A stretch of DNA of 64,000 nt, from the NCBI GenBank assembly GCA_963601185.1, contig CAVCEE010000014.1, positions 1 to 64,000 of the forward strand. The letters are read 5' to 3'. Below the pieces are notes generated by a model, which was given only the letters and a program-made list of their open reading frames with translations, was not told the origin of the DNA and made no database searches. The number at the start of each line of letters is the position of its first letter. Positions within the stretch are counted from its first letter, which is position 1. The position numbers and the translations under genes are program-made. Source of the stretch: Limisoma sp963601185 (GTDB lineage: Bacteria; Bacteroidota; Bacteroidia; Bacteroidales; Muribaculaceae). This document shows positions 1-8,204 of the stretch, piece after piece.

Positions 1-281
1 TCGGATGGATGGGCTACCCAATGCAGATCAAGATCAACTTCCTCTGCCGCGACTCAATCCTCGCAGCACCTCTTTGCCTCGACCTCGTGTTGCTCAGCGA
101 CCTTGCTGCACGCGCCGGCCGCTACGGCACTCAGCGCTTCTTGAGCTTCTTCCTCAAGAGCCCGATGCACGACTACACTCAGGACGAAGTGCCAGTAAAC
201 CACTTGTTCCAACAGTATGTAATGCTCAAAAACGCGCTCCGCGAAATGGGCGGCTACGAGGCTGACGAAGAAATCGACTAA
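1..281 (+). CDS. Inositol-3-phosphate synthase, C-terminal fragment
   Basis: This is the 3' end of a gene that starts before the window; the reading frame is open from base 3. About 92 residues remain, including the GWxGYPMQIKINFLCRDSILAAPL stretch typical of the C-terminal part of myo-inositol-phosphate synthases, followed by FLKSPMHDYTQ and a short acidic tail. The enzyme isomerises glucose-6-phosphate to inositol-3-phosphate in the cytoplasm. In Bacteroidota this feeds inositol phospholipid and inositol sphingolipid synthesis. A strong terminator follows 26 bases after the stop, so this is the last gene of its unit. The family call rests on the C-terminal motif only. Confidence 0.85.
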   Translation, partial: GWMGYPMQIKINFLCRDSILAAPLCLDLVLLSDLAARAGRYGTQRFLSFFLKSPMHDYTQDEVPVNHLFQQYVMLKNALREMGGYEADEEID

Positions 282-307
282 TCTTCTACCTAAACATCAA
301 TAACCAG

Positions 308-339
308 AGAGGGCGAGCCAACAGCGGCTCGCCCTCTTT
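308..339 (+). terminator. Intrinsic terminator after the inositol-phosphate synthase gene
   Basis: A perfect 12-bp stem (308-319 with 326-337), loop of 6 bases, is followed by TTTATAAT. It closes the transcription unit that enters from the left. The following 110 bases up to 450 contain an 8-bp inverted repeat (354-361 with 434-441) and two imperfect copies of a TTTAxATCCGTGTT string, with no gene. Confidence 0.85.
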
Positions 340-449
340 ATAATCTGCATATTAGAGAACCTAGACCGGATTTACATCCGTGTTGATGTAAGCCAAGGCA
401 GGCTTTATATCCGTGTTAGCGCAAACCAAGTTTGGTTCTCTTCTCTTTT

Positions 450-3263
450 TTAGAACTCCAGAAGGAAATCTGTAAGCGATTTGTCGGACGGGATGCCGAG
501 TTTCTTGCGGATACGGTAGCGTGCGCCTTCCACGCCGCGCACCGACAGGTGGGTGAACGATGCAATATCCTTAGTGTTAAGGTTAAGGCGAAGCAGTGCG
601 CAGATTTTCAGGTCGTTCGACGTAAGTTCAGGATATTGCTCATGCAGGTTGCGGAAGAAGCGCTTGTGGATAAGGTCAAAGTTGTTGTGGTATGTACTCC
701 AGAAGAGTTCGCTGTCGCCCTCCTTGAGTTGCTGGAGTATGCGGTTGGCATTCTTCGAGGTGATAGTACCGTGGCGCATACCCTCAAGCAGTTGCTCTCG
801 CACACTCTCCATCGAGTTTTTCATCGCCACCATGTCGAGCGCCATACTCGCCACGTCCTTGCCCTTCACCGACAACTCGTTTTCGAGAATCACCTTCTGC
901 TGCTCGGCAATGATGCGCTCCTGCTCAAGCACCTTCACCTTTTGCTGCATCAGTTCGCGCTCCGCAATCTTCTTGTTGCGCGCCACCACCTTTGCCGTGC
1001 GCCAACGGATAAAGAAATATGTCAAGGCAAACGCCGCCGCAACATACAGAATCCAAGCCCATACCGATTTGAAGAACGGAGTGGGATAGCGGAACTCATA
1101 TTTCACTGTCCCGAGCGAAGTGCCGTCCACGCTGCATATCGTTACCGAGAGCATATAGTCGCCGTAACCCAGATTGGAATAGGTTATCGTCGGCGACGAA
1201 GAGGTTTCCTTGACAGTCTTACCGCCGCCTTCAAGCAAGTAGACAAACTGCAGTCGATCGTTGTCGTAGTTGGGATAGGACACCCTCACCGTGACATTGC
1301 CGCTCACCTTACAGCCGCCAACTATCGGCAAATGCTCAATGCCGTTGTCTGCATCGCGAGTCGTTACCGACGCAATGCGCGGCACATACTTTACTGTTTT
1401 TTTCCCAGCATTGCGCATATCGTATCGCCCGAGGGCATCATTAAGGAAGAAATACGCATATTGGCCGTCGATAAACATCGACTTGCCGTAGATGTTACAC
1501 TCCTGTCCGAAAGTGGTGTTGGAAACAAACTCCTTTGGCTTTACCGACTGCCCGCTACTTTGCATCAGCCAAAAGCCGTCGCCGTCCGACAGCCAGAAAG
1601 AGTTTCTGTCGACAAACGCCGACGACAGCACGGCATTTTCGCCATAGCGTCCGAGATCCTCATAGGGCAACACCTGCTTGCGGATGTCGTCGTAGGTGTA
1701 GAGTTTGCCGCCGTAGGCAAACACCACCCTCCCGCGGATATTCATAATGTGGAACATCTGTTCCGCTCCGTTGTCGAGCGACGGATAATATTTCACCGCA
1801 GTAAACTGCTTTAGGTCGCGCGACAGTTCGAGTTGATACATACCCTTGCTCATGTGCGACGCCCATATCACTCCGCGCGAGTCAATCTCAAACTCCCTCA
1901 CCGGCGCACTAAAGCCTTTTATCTCGCCAACAAAATGCCATCCGTCAGTCGCCTCCCTATAAAGGCGAAAGGTGGTGTAGGTCGATTCGATAAGCGCGCG
2001 TTGCCCGAAGAGGTTGTATTCGTGCACGGCGGTGCTGCCCATACCCATCGTAGGTACTGTCAAGTCTGTGGCTTTCAGTCCGTCGACCGACTTCAAACTC
2101 AGGTTGTTGCCCACATAGACCTTGTTGCCGATGCGCTCCACATGCCAGTTCTGGTCCTCGCAGCCAGGCACTTGCGCACGAGTCCCGGTAGAAAGATTGC
2201 ACTGCCACAGAGCCTGGTTTGTGGCAAGATACGCCATATTTCCGGCAGTTGCCATACCGTAAACCATACCGATGCCGTCCATTCGCGAAACGGTTATCGG
2301 CAAGCCTGTATGAATCAGCGAGATGCCATTGTCGAGGGCAACCCACACGTTACCGCCACGGTCGTGGTAGAGTCCGAGCACGGTATTGTTGCCAAGTCCG
2401 TGCTGCTTGTCGTAGTGCCACAACTGCGCACCAGTATTTATGTCGATTGCCACTACGCCATTCTTTATCGTGCCCACCACAATCACCGATGGCGAAATCA
2501 TCACGGTGCGGTTTATGATGCCTTGCCGCAGAAGAGCATCGGCGGCAGTCGTCAACGGCAATGCTCTACCGCCTTTCATCACATAAAGCCCATGGCGGCA
2601 AGTGCCGAGTATTGCGGCATCCTTGCCGATGGCGTGCATGCCCATCACATGGTCTTCGGCTATGTCATCTCTCTTGACTACTGACACAAACTTGCCGTTG
2701 TCCACACGGCACAAGTCACCATTTATGATTTGCGCATAGATTTCACCACGCACGGCAAAAAACCACAGCGGCAGCAAGTCCTTATAGAAATATGTTGACA
2801 CGCGCTTGCCGTCATAACAGAAAAACGAGGAGAACGACTGAAACCAGATGCGTCCCTTGCCGTCCTTTAGAATGTTCCAGATTTCATCGTTGTGGCTCTT
2901 GAAATCCTTGGGCAGGAGGGACTTGTAGCGCATCGCGCCGATTGAGTCGCGCTCAAAGTATCCGAAATCAGTGTAGGACCCGGTGTAGATTCGCTTGCCG
3001 TCGGCAAACACCGACCGGGCGATGCCTCGACTCGGGAGCAACGTCGACTGCCACTCATATCCGTCGAACGAAAGCAGTCCGTTGTTGTTGCCAAAGTACA
3101 TTGTGCCGTCGCCGTCCTGGGTACACGCCCAGTTTTGCATGCCCATCCGATAGTCGAACGAGGAGTAGTGCGAGATTATCGGTACAAACTGTTGCGACCT
3201 TGCAACGAGTGCCACCAAGAGGGCTATTACGGTTAAAAAAATGCGTAGATATATAGATTTCAT
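450..3263 (-). CDS. Periplasmic-propeller sensor fused to a LuxR-type HTH regulator
   Basis: 937 residues, membrane-spanning one-protein sensor/regulator. Visible parts are a signal peptide (1-23), a long beta-propeller-like sensor region with repeated DGxG/NGL blades (about 30-640), a Y_Y_Y-type beta-sandwich (about 655-725), one transmembrane helix (about 735-755), a coiled coil (about 760-850) and a C-terminal helix-turn-helix with LTSNDLKICALL and LSVRGVEGARYRIRKKLGI, which is LuxR-like. There is no histidine kinase or receiver domain, so signalling must go directly from the sensor to the HTH or through partners. It is divergent from susC at 3589, the usual place for the regulator of a polysaccharide utilization locus, so it probably senses the glycan or its oligosaccharides. 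Start ATG at 3263 gives a good signal peptide. Confidence 0.85.
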   Translation of the reverse strand: MKSIYLRIFLTVIALLVALVARSQQFVPIISHYSSFDYRMGMQNWACTQDGDGTMYFGNNNGLLSFDGYEWQSTLLPSRGIARSVFADGKRIYTGSYTDFGYFERDSIGAMRYKSLLPKDFKSHNDEIWNILKDGKGRIWFQSFSSFFCYDGKRVSTYFYKDLLPLWFFAVRGEIYAQIINGDLCRVDNGKFVSVVKRDDIAEDHVMGMHAIGKDAAILGTCRHGLYVMKGGRALPLTTAADALLRQGIINRTVMISPSVIVVGTIKNGVVAIDINTGAQLWHYDKQHGLGNNTVLGLYHDRGGNVWVALDNGISLIHTGLPITVSRMDGIGMVYGMATAGNMAYLATNQALWQCNLSTGTRAQVPGCEDQNWHVERIGNKVYVGNNLSLKSVDGLKATDLTVPTMGMGSTAVHEYNLFGQRALIESTYTTFRLYREATDGWHFVGEIKGFSAPVREFEIDSRGVIWASHMSKGMYQLELSRDLKQFTAVKYYPSLDNGAEQMFHIMNIRGRVVFAYGGKLYTYDDIRKQVLPYEDLGRYGENAVLSSAFVDRNSFWLSDGDGFWLMQSSGQSVKPKEFVSNTTFGQECNIYGKSMFIDGQYAYFFLNDALGRYDMRNAGKKTVKYVPRIASVTTRDADNGIEHLPIVGGCKVSGNVTVRVSYPNYDNDRLQFVYLLEGGGKTVKETSSSPTITYSNLGYGDYMLSVTICSVDGTSLGTVKYEFRYPTPFFKSVWAWILYVAAAFALTYFFIRWRTAKVVARNKKIAERELMQQKVKVLEQERIIAEQQKVILENELSVKGKDVASMALDMVAMKNSMESVREQLLEGMRHGTITSKNANRILQQLKEGDSELFWSTYHNNFDLIHKRFFRNLHEQYPELTSNDLKICALLRLNLNTKDIASFTHLSVRGVEGARYRIRKKLGIPSDKSLTDFLLEF

Positions 3264-3288
3264 AGGGTAGTCAGCGTATAAATTGATG

Positions 3289-3296
3289 CAAATATA
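3289..3296 (-). promoter_or_regulatory. -7 box of the regulator gene
   Basis: On the minus strand the sequence is TATATTTG, a perfect match to the Bacteroidota -7 consensus TAnnTTTG, 25 bases from the ATG at 3263. A good -33 TTTG was not found at the expected distance. It sits in the 325-base divergent region 3264-3588. Confidence 0.5.
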
Positions 3297-3442
3297 GTAA
3301 AAAATTTATAGCGAAAAAGAACAAAAATTAAGATTTTGGAGGTTACACGAATAAACTCTTATTATACAACATTTTACAATACAGCATCGTAGTAATAGCG
3401 TAGTGTTATACAACATAATCGTAGTTAAAAAGTAGTGGTTGA

Positions 3443-3474
3443 TTTGTGAACGAATTAAAACCGATTTTACTTTG
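3443..3474 (+). promoter_or_regulatory. Candidate promoter of the first susC operon
   Basis: TTTG at 3443-3446 (-33) and TACTTTG at 3468-3474 (one base short of TAnnTTTG) are separated by 21 bases, the usual Bacteroidota spacing. Transcription would begin near 3480 and leave a leader of about 108 bases before susC. Confidence 0.5.
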
Positions 3475-3489
3475 CGGCCAGAAAAACTT

Positions 3490-3530
3490 ACCGGCACACC
3501 ACCGGTTGGAAAGATGCCAACTGAGGCATC
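3490..3530 (+). promoter_or_regulatory. Two small hairpins in the susC leader
   Basis: Within the proposed leader there are two stems: ACCGG/CCGGT (3490-3494 with 3502-3506, 7-base loop) and GATGCC/GGCATC (3513-3518 with 3525-3530, 6-base loop). No U-run follows, so they are not terminators. They could influence mRNA stability or bind a small RNA; this is inference. Confidence 0.35.
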
Positions 3531-3588
3531 GAACTTGACACTTAAAACGAAATTTTTAATTCAACCTAACATAAACTAATCAAAGAAA

Positions 3589-6500
3589 ATGAAAAAAAAT
3601 GCGCTTTTTCTTTTAGGCACTGCATTCGCCGCCCAACTGGCATTCGGCCAGAACCAGGTGGTGAAAGGTAGCGTGTTTGACAGTTCAGGTCAACCAGTAA
3701 TCGGTGCCACTGTCAAGGTTAATGGAACCAACAAAACCGCAGTGTCGGACATTGACGGCAACTTCACTCTTAATGACGTTGACCCGAATGCCAAAGTAAC
3801 AATCTCATTTTTGGGTATGCAACCTATCACTGTAAAAGCATCGGAAGTGAAAGGAATCGTCTTGAAGGACGACTCACAGATGCTTGAGGACGTTGTGGTA
3901 ATCGGCTACGGCTCTGCCAAAGCAAAGGACCTCACCTCCCCTATCACAGTTGTAAAGGCAGAGGCATTGCAATCAACCCCTTCATCATCGCCAATGGCAG
4001 CCCTTCAAGGTAAGGTAGCCGGTGTGAACGTGATCAACAGCGGTACTCCGGGTGCTGGTCCTACAGTACGCATCCGCGGTGCAGGCTCATTTGCCAACTC
4101 ATCACCGTTGTATGTAGTCGACGGTATGTTCTACGACGACATCAACTTCCTCAACAACGACGACATCCAGGATATGACCATCCTCAAGGATGCATCGGCA
4201 GCCGCCATCTATGGTGTGCGTGCAGCCAACGGCGTTGTACTCATCACTACAAAGAAAGGTCAGAAGAATCAAAAGGCACAAATCACTTACGACGGCTATT
4301 TCGGCGTGCAGAAAGCAACCAACGTGCTTAAGATGGCAAGTTCTCAGGAATATGCCACTATGCTCCTCGAGGCCAACTACGATGCTTATGTGTCTACTAT
4401 CAAGTCATCTATCGACAAATTCGGCGGCAGTTATGCTGATTCCGACTTCCACAACTGGACATTCGGCTCAAACACAGACTGGTATAAGGAACTTCTCCGC
4501 TCTGCATTCATGACCAACCACAGCGTGGGCATCAGCGGCGGCGGCGAAAAAGCCACCTACTCAATGGGTGTAAGTTACCTGCACCAAGACGGTGTAATGG
4601 ACGTGGACAACAACTACAAGCGTCTCAACTTCCGTGCAGCCATCGACTATGATGCAACTAAATGGTTGAAAGTCGGCTTCAACGGCGTATTCAGCCAGTC
4701 AACACAAGTGTTGCCAAACAACACAGCATGGCAGCAGGCGTTCAACGCTCCGGGTCTCTATCCTGTGTACGATGAAAACAATGCTGACGCAAAGCCTGAC
4801 AAATACGCTTCGCCAGGCACAATCGGCTACACTGCAAACTTCTACAACCCAGTTGCAACTGCAAACTACTATAATTCGAAGAACGAGGCAAAGCAGTTTA
4901 TGACCAACTTCTATGCCCAAATCAACATCTTGCCTAACAAGTTGAACTTCAAGACAAGTGTGAACTACAACTTCCAGGACACCAACGGCAAGACATTCAC
5001 TCCGATTTACTATGTGAGCAGCTGGCAGCAGAGCTCGGCTACAAGCCTTACGAAGAGCAACACTCAGTACAGCAACTCAATCTGGGACAACACCCTTACA
5101 TATAAGGACAAATTCGGTCAGAACAACATCGGTGCAATGGTCGGTATGTCAATGCGTCAAGAGCAGTACAAGTATCTGTGGGGCTCTGCGCCTAACGTTC
5201 CGGATGGCAAAGATGCTTACCAGTATCTCAGCCAAGGCAGCACAACCGGTATCACCCTCGGTGATGACGGTACACGCTACCGCGGACTCTCCTACTTCGC
5301 TCGCTTGAACTACGACTACGCAAACAAGTACTACCTTATGTTTACAATGCGTGCCGACGGTTCTTCTAAGTATCAGGACCAATGGGGCTACTTCCCATCA
5401 GTCGGTGCATCATGGGTAATCAGCGAAGAAAACTTTATGAAAGAGCAGAAAGCCATCGACTACTTGAAACTCCGTGCAAGCTGGGGTAAACTCGGTAACG
5501 ACCACGTGGCAGCAAGCGACGGTTTCGCTTCCATCACTACAGGCAACAGCGCATCGGGCGTGTTCGGTAACACAACAATCCCTGGCTACCAGAACACAAC
5601 TTATTTCAGCTGGCTTCAGTGGGAGGTTGTTGACGAAATCAACGCAGGTTTCAACCTTTCAACTCTCCGCAACCGCTTGACCCTCGATGCAGACTACTTC
5701 CATCGTATGACCAACCACGCAGTGATTTCGCCGCTCATCTCGTTTGAGAACACTACTCTTGCCGGCAACTACGGTAAGATCCTCAACCAAGGTTTCGACG
5801 TTTCTCTCACTTGGAGCGACCGCGTGAACAAGGACTTCTCTTACCACATCGGTGCAAACCTCTCTTATCTTAACAATGAGGTACGCGACCTCGGCGGCAA
5901 GACTATGATTAAGGGCGGCAAGACTGTCAACATCGTAGGCGAAGAGATGAACTCATTCTACGGCTACAAAGTTGTGGGCATCTACCAAACTGAGGCTGAG
6001 TGCAAGGCCGACAAGATTGCCGTTGACAACGGTTTGGAACCAGGCGACTTCAAATATGAAGACGTAAATGGCGACGGCGTTATCGACGCTAACGACAAGC
6101 AGACTCTCGGTTCTTACATTCCTAACTTCACATTCGGTGTGAACTTCGGTTTCCAATGGAAGAACCTCGACTTCGAAATCAGCACCTACGGACAGACAGG
6201 CGCACAGATGTACAACCGCAAACGCGCTTTGCGCTACGCACAGAGCAACTACAACTTCGACCACGACCAGGTTGCAAACCGCTGGACAGGCGAAGGCTCA
6301 ACCAACGAATATCCGTCAGCAAAAGCCCTCGTGAAGGGATGGAACGTGAGCGACCAGCGCGTCAACTCGTTCTTCGTGGAGAGCGCAGACTTCTTCCGCA
6401 TCCAGAATGCTACAATCGGCTACACATTCAAGAACATCAAGTTCGGCTCTTACACAATGCCAAGCATCCGTCTGAGCCTCACAGCCGACCGTCCATTCAC

Positions 6501-6612
6501 CTTCTTCAAGGCCAACTCGTTCTCGCCTGAAATCAGCGACTCTGAAGGATGGGACACCGAAGTATACCCACTTACAGCGACTTACACTTTCGGAATTCAA
6601 CTCAAGTTCTAA
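3589..6612 (+). CDS. SusC-family TonB-dependent outer-membrane glycan importer
   Basis: 1007 residues. A signal peptide (1-20) precedes a carboxypeptidase-regulatory-like beta-sandwich (about 23-95, GxVxDxxGxPVIGATV), then the TonB-box-like EDVVVIGYG region (about 104-112), a plug domain with the RIRG and YVVDG signatures, and a long 22-strand-type barrel ending in FGIQLKF. It is the outer-membrane pore that works with the SusD lipoprotein encoded 18 bases downstream to take up oligosaccharides with TonB energy. It is followed by GH144 and GH3 genes, so the cargo is probably beta-1,2-glucan oligosaccharide; that specificity is inferred from context. Length is normal for the family. Confidence 0.93.
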   Translation: MKKNALFLLGTAFAAQLAFGQNQVVKGSVFDSSGQPVIGATVKVNGTNKTAVSDIDGNFTLNDVDPNAKVTISFLGMQPITVKASEVKGIVLKDDSQMLEDVVVIGYGSAKAKDLTSPITVVKAEALQSTPSSSPMAALQGKVAGVNVINSGTPGAGPTVRIRGAGSFANSSPLYVVDGMFYDDINFLNNDDIQDMTILKDASAAAIYGVRAANGVVLITTKKGQKNQKAQITYDGYFGVQKATNVLKMASSQEYATMLLEANYDAYVSTIKSSIDKFGGSYADSDFHNWTFGSNTDWYKELLRSAFMTNHSVGISGGGEKATYSMGVSYLHQDGVMDVDNNYKRLNFRAAIDYDATKWLKVGFNGVFSQSTQVLPNNTAWQQAFNAPGLYPVYDENNADAKPDKYASPGTIGYTANFYNPVATANYYNSKNEAKQFMTNFYAQINILPNKLNFKTSVNYNFQDTNGKTFTPIYYVSSWQQSSATSLTKSNTQYSNSIWDNTLTYKDKFGQNNIGAMVGMSMRQEQYKYLWGSAPNVPDGKDAYQYLSQGSTTGITLGDDGTRYRGLSYFARLNYDYANKYYLMFTMRADGSSKYQDQWGYFPSVGASWVISEENFMKEQKAIDYLKLRASWGKLGNDHVAASDGFASITTGNSASGVFGNTTIPGYQNTTYFSWLQWEVVDEINAGFNLSTLRNRLTLDADYFHRMTNHAVISPLISFENTTLAGNYGKILNQGFDVSLTWSDRVNKDFSYHIGANLSYLNNEVRDLGGKTMIKGGKTVNIVGEEMNSFYGYKVVGIYQTEAECKADKIAVDNGLEPGDFKYEDVNGDGVIDANDKQTLGSYIPNFTFGVNFGFQWKNLDFEISTYGQTGAQMYNRKRALRYAQSNYNFDHDQVANRWTGEGSTNEYPSAKALVKGWNVSDQRVNSFFVESADFFRIQNATIGYTFKNIKFGSYTMPSIRLSLTADRPFTFFKANSFSPEISDSEGWDTEVYPLTATYTFGIQLKF

Positions 6613-6630
6613 CTCTTAAAACAAGTAAAG

Positions 6631-8100
6631 ATGAAATTCAAGAAATATATCACAGCCGCATGCATCGGAGCGTTGCTCCTCGGAACCCCATCGTGCAGCG
6701 ACTACCTCGACATCGACCCGGAAAACAGCGTACCGGAAGAGAACGTCGACTTTACAAACCTCGACAACCAATACCAGCCGGTGTCGGGCGTATATGCGAA
6801 ACTGCGCACAGGTGGCATGCACTGGGTAATCTGGCCGCTTAGCATCGTCCGCGACGATGATGTATGGTCAGGACGTATCGACGACCAGGCTTCACTCGTA
6901 GACTTCGGAAACTACAAATATGACAACGGTTTCTGGGGCTTGAAAGAAATGTGGAACCAGTACTACGGTATGATCAAGGTTGCCAACTCTGCCATCGAAT
7001 CACTCGAAAGTTATGCGGCAAACGCAAAGTCGGAGACCGACCTCTCCAACAACCGCGCATATCAGGGTGAAGTTCGCTTCCTCCGTGCCTATGCCTACTA
7101 TCGTCTGACTCAGGCTTTCGGTCCGGTGACCATCCTCCGCGACAATAAGCAGGTAAACCTGACTCGCTCGACTGTTGAAGCAGTCAACAACTATATGCTT
7201 GAGGACCTCAACTACTGTATGCAGAACGCTCCGCGTCTGCGTCCTAACGAGATGACCCACATCGGTGCAGTTACAGCGTTCTCGGCAGAGGCTCTCGCAG
7301 CGAAGATTTACCTCAACATGGGCAACTACCAAAAGGTTAAAGAGTTGACCAACGACATCATCGACAGCAAGAAGTTCGAACTCTACAGCGACTACTACGA
7401 ACTGTTCAAGATTCCTGGCAAACTCTGCAACGAGTCGCTCTTCGAATGCCAGTGCACCGACTTCGGTACAGGTTCAGGCGACTTGGTTGACGCTGACCAG
7501 TGGTTCGTATTCCAAGGTCCAGCCAACGACGGCAACATCGCCGGTTGGGGATTCATCGGTCTCTACAAGGACTTCCGCGACTGGGCTAAGGCCCGCGGCG
7601 AAACAGTGCGCTACACCACCTCATTCCTTGAGGCTGGCACAACCACACCTAGCGGCGACGCTATCCGCGCATTGCAGAACCCTACACAGACTGACTGCTG
7701 GAACGGCAAGGCCTACACTCCAAGCAACGAGTTGACTGAAGGCCGCACAAAATATGGTTGCAACAACAACATCCGCATCCTTCGCTACGCTGACGTTCTT
7801 CTGATGAACGCAGAGGCAAAGATCCGCTTGGGTGAGAACGGCGACGAGCCATTCAACTTGGTTCGCACTCGCGCCCAGATGCCGACTATCACTGGTGTGA
7901 CTGTTGACAACGTGCTCGACGAGCGCCGCATGGAACTCTGCTGCGAATGGGGCGAACGCTACAACGACCTCGTGCGCACAGGCAAAGCAGCCACAGTGCT
8001 CGGCGCAAACGGATGGACTACCGACAAGACTTACTATCCTATTCCATTCGACGTAGCAGCCGACAACCCTGACGTCAAGAACGATCCGATTAATGAATAG
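6631..8100 (+). CDS. SusD-family glycan-binding outer-membrane lipoprotein
   Basis: 489 residues. It has a lipoprotein signal with the lipobox LGTPSC (Cys at about residue 22) followed directly by SDYLDIDP, the classic SusD N-terminus. The helical TPR-type core includes the SusD signature GEVRFLRAYAYYRLTQAFG, and the C-terminal RagB/SusD part ends with the DERRMELCCEWGERYNDLVRTG motif. It forms the lid over the SusC pore and binds the incoming glycan at the cell surface. It lies 18 bases after susC and is followed by a terminator-like hairpin that separates the transport pair from the enzyme genes. Confidence 0.93.
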   Translation: MKFKKYITAACIGALLLGTPSCSDYLDIDPENSVPEENVDFTNLDNQYQPVSGVYAKLRTGGMHWVIWPLSIVRDDDVWSGRIDDQASLVDFGNYKYDNGFWGLKEMWNQYYGMIKVANSAIESLESYAANAKSETDLSNNRAYQGEVRFLRAYAYYRLTQAFGPVTILRDNKQVNLTRSTVEAVNNYMLEDLNYCMQNAPRLRPNEMTHIGAVTAFSAEALAAKIYLNMGNYQKVKELTNDIIDSKKFELYSDYYELFKIPGKLCNESLFECQCTDFGTGSGDLVDADQWFVFQGPANDGNIAGWGFIGLYKDFRDWAKARGETVRYTTSFLEAGTTTPSGDAIRALQNPTQTDCWNGKAYTPSNELTEGRTKYGCNNNIRILRYADVLLMNAEAKIRLGENGDEPFNLVRTRAQMPTITGVTVDNVLDERRMELCCEWGERYNDLVRTGKAATVLGANGWTTDKTYYPIPFDVAADNPDVKNDPINE

Positions 8101-8123
8101 GCATCAGCCTAAATGAATCTACA

Positions 8124-8180
8124 GGGTGTGTCTTCAATGTTATTCCACAAAACAGGGTCAGCGAAGACACACCCTTTTTT
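8124..8180 (+). terminator. Terminator-like hairpin between susD and the enzyme genes
   Basis: A perfect 12-bp stem (8124-8135 with 8163-8174), 27-base loop, is followed by six T. The next gene starts only 25 bases later and no promoter was seen after the hairpin, so it probably acts as a partial terminator that gives more susCD than enzyme mRNA. Confidence 0.75.
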
Positions 8181-8204
8181 AAAACTCCCACAAGTCAACA
8201 AAAA

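Noticed and set aside
432..1814. Long open frame on the plus strand opposite the regulator gene
   Set aside because: It is fully antisense to a well-supported 937-residue protein, has no domain or signal and a His/Arg-rich composition typical of antisense frames.
3306..3497. Small minus-strand frame in the divergent promoter region
   Set aside because: It overlaps the proposed susC promoter, has low-complexity Leu/Cys-rich content and no recognisable start context.
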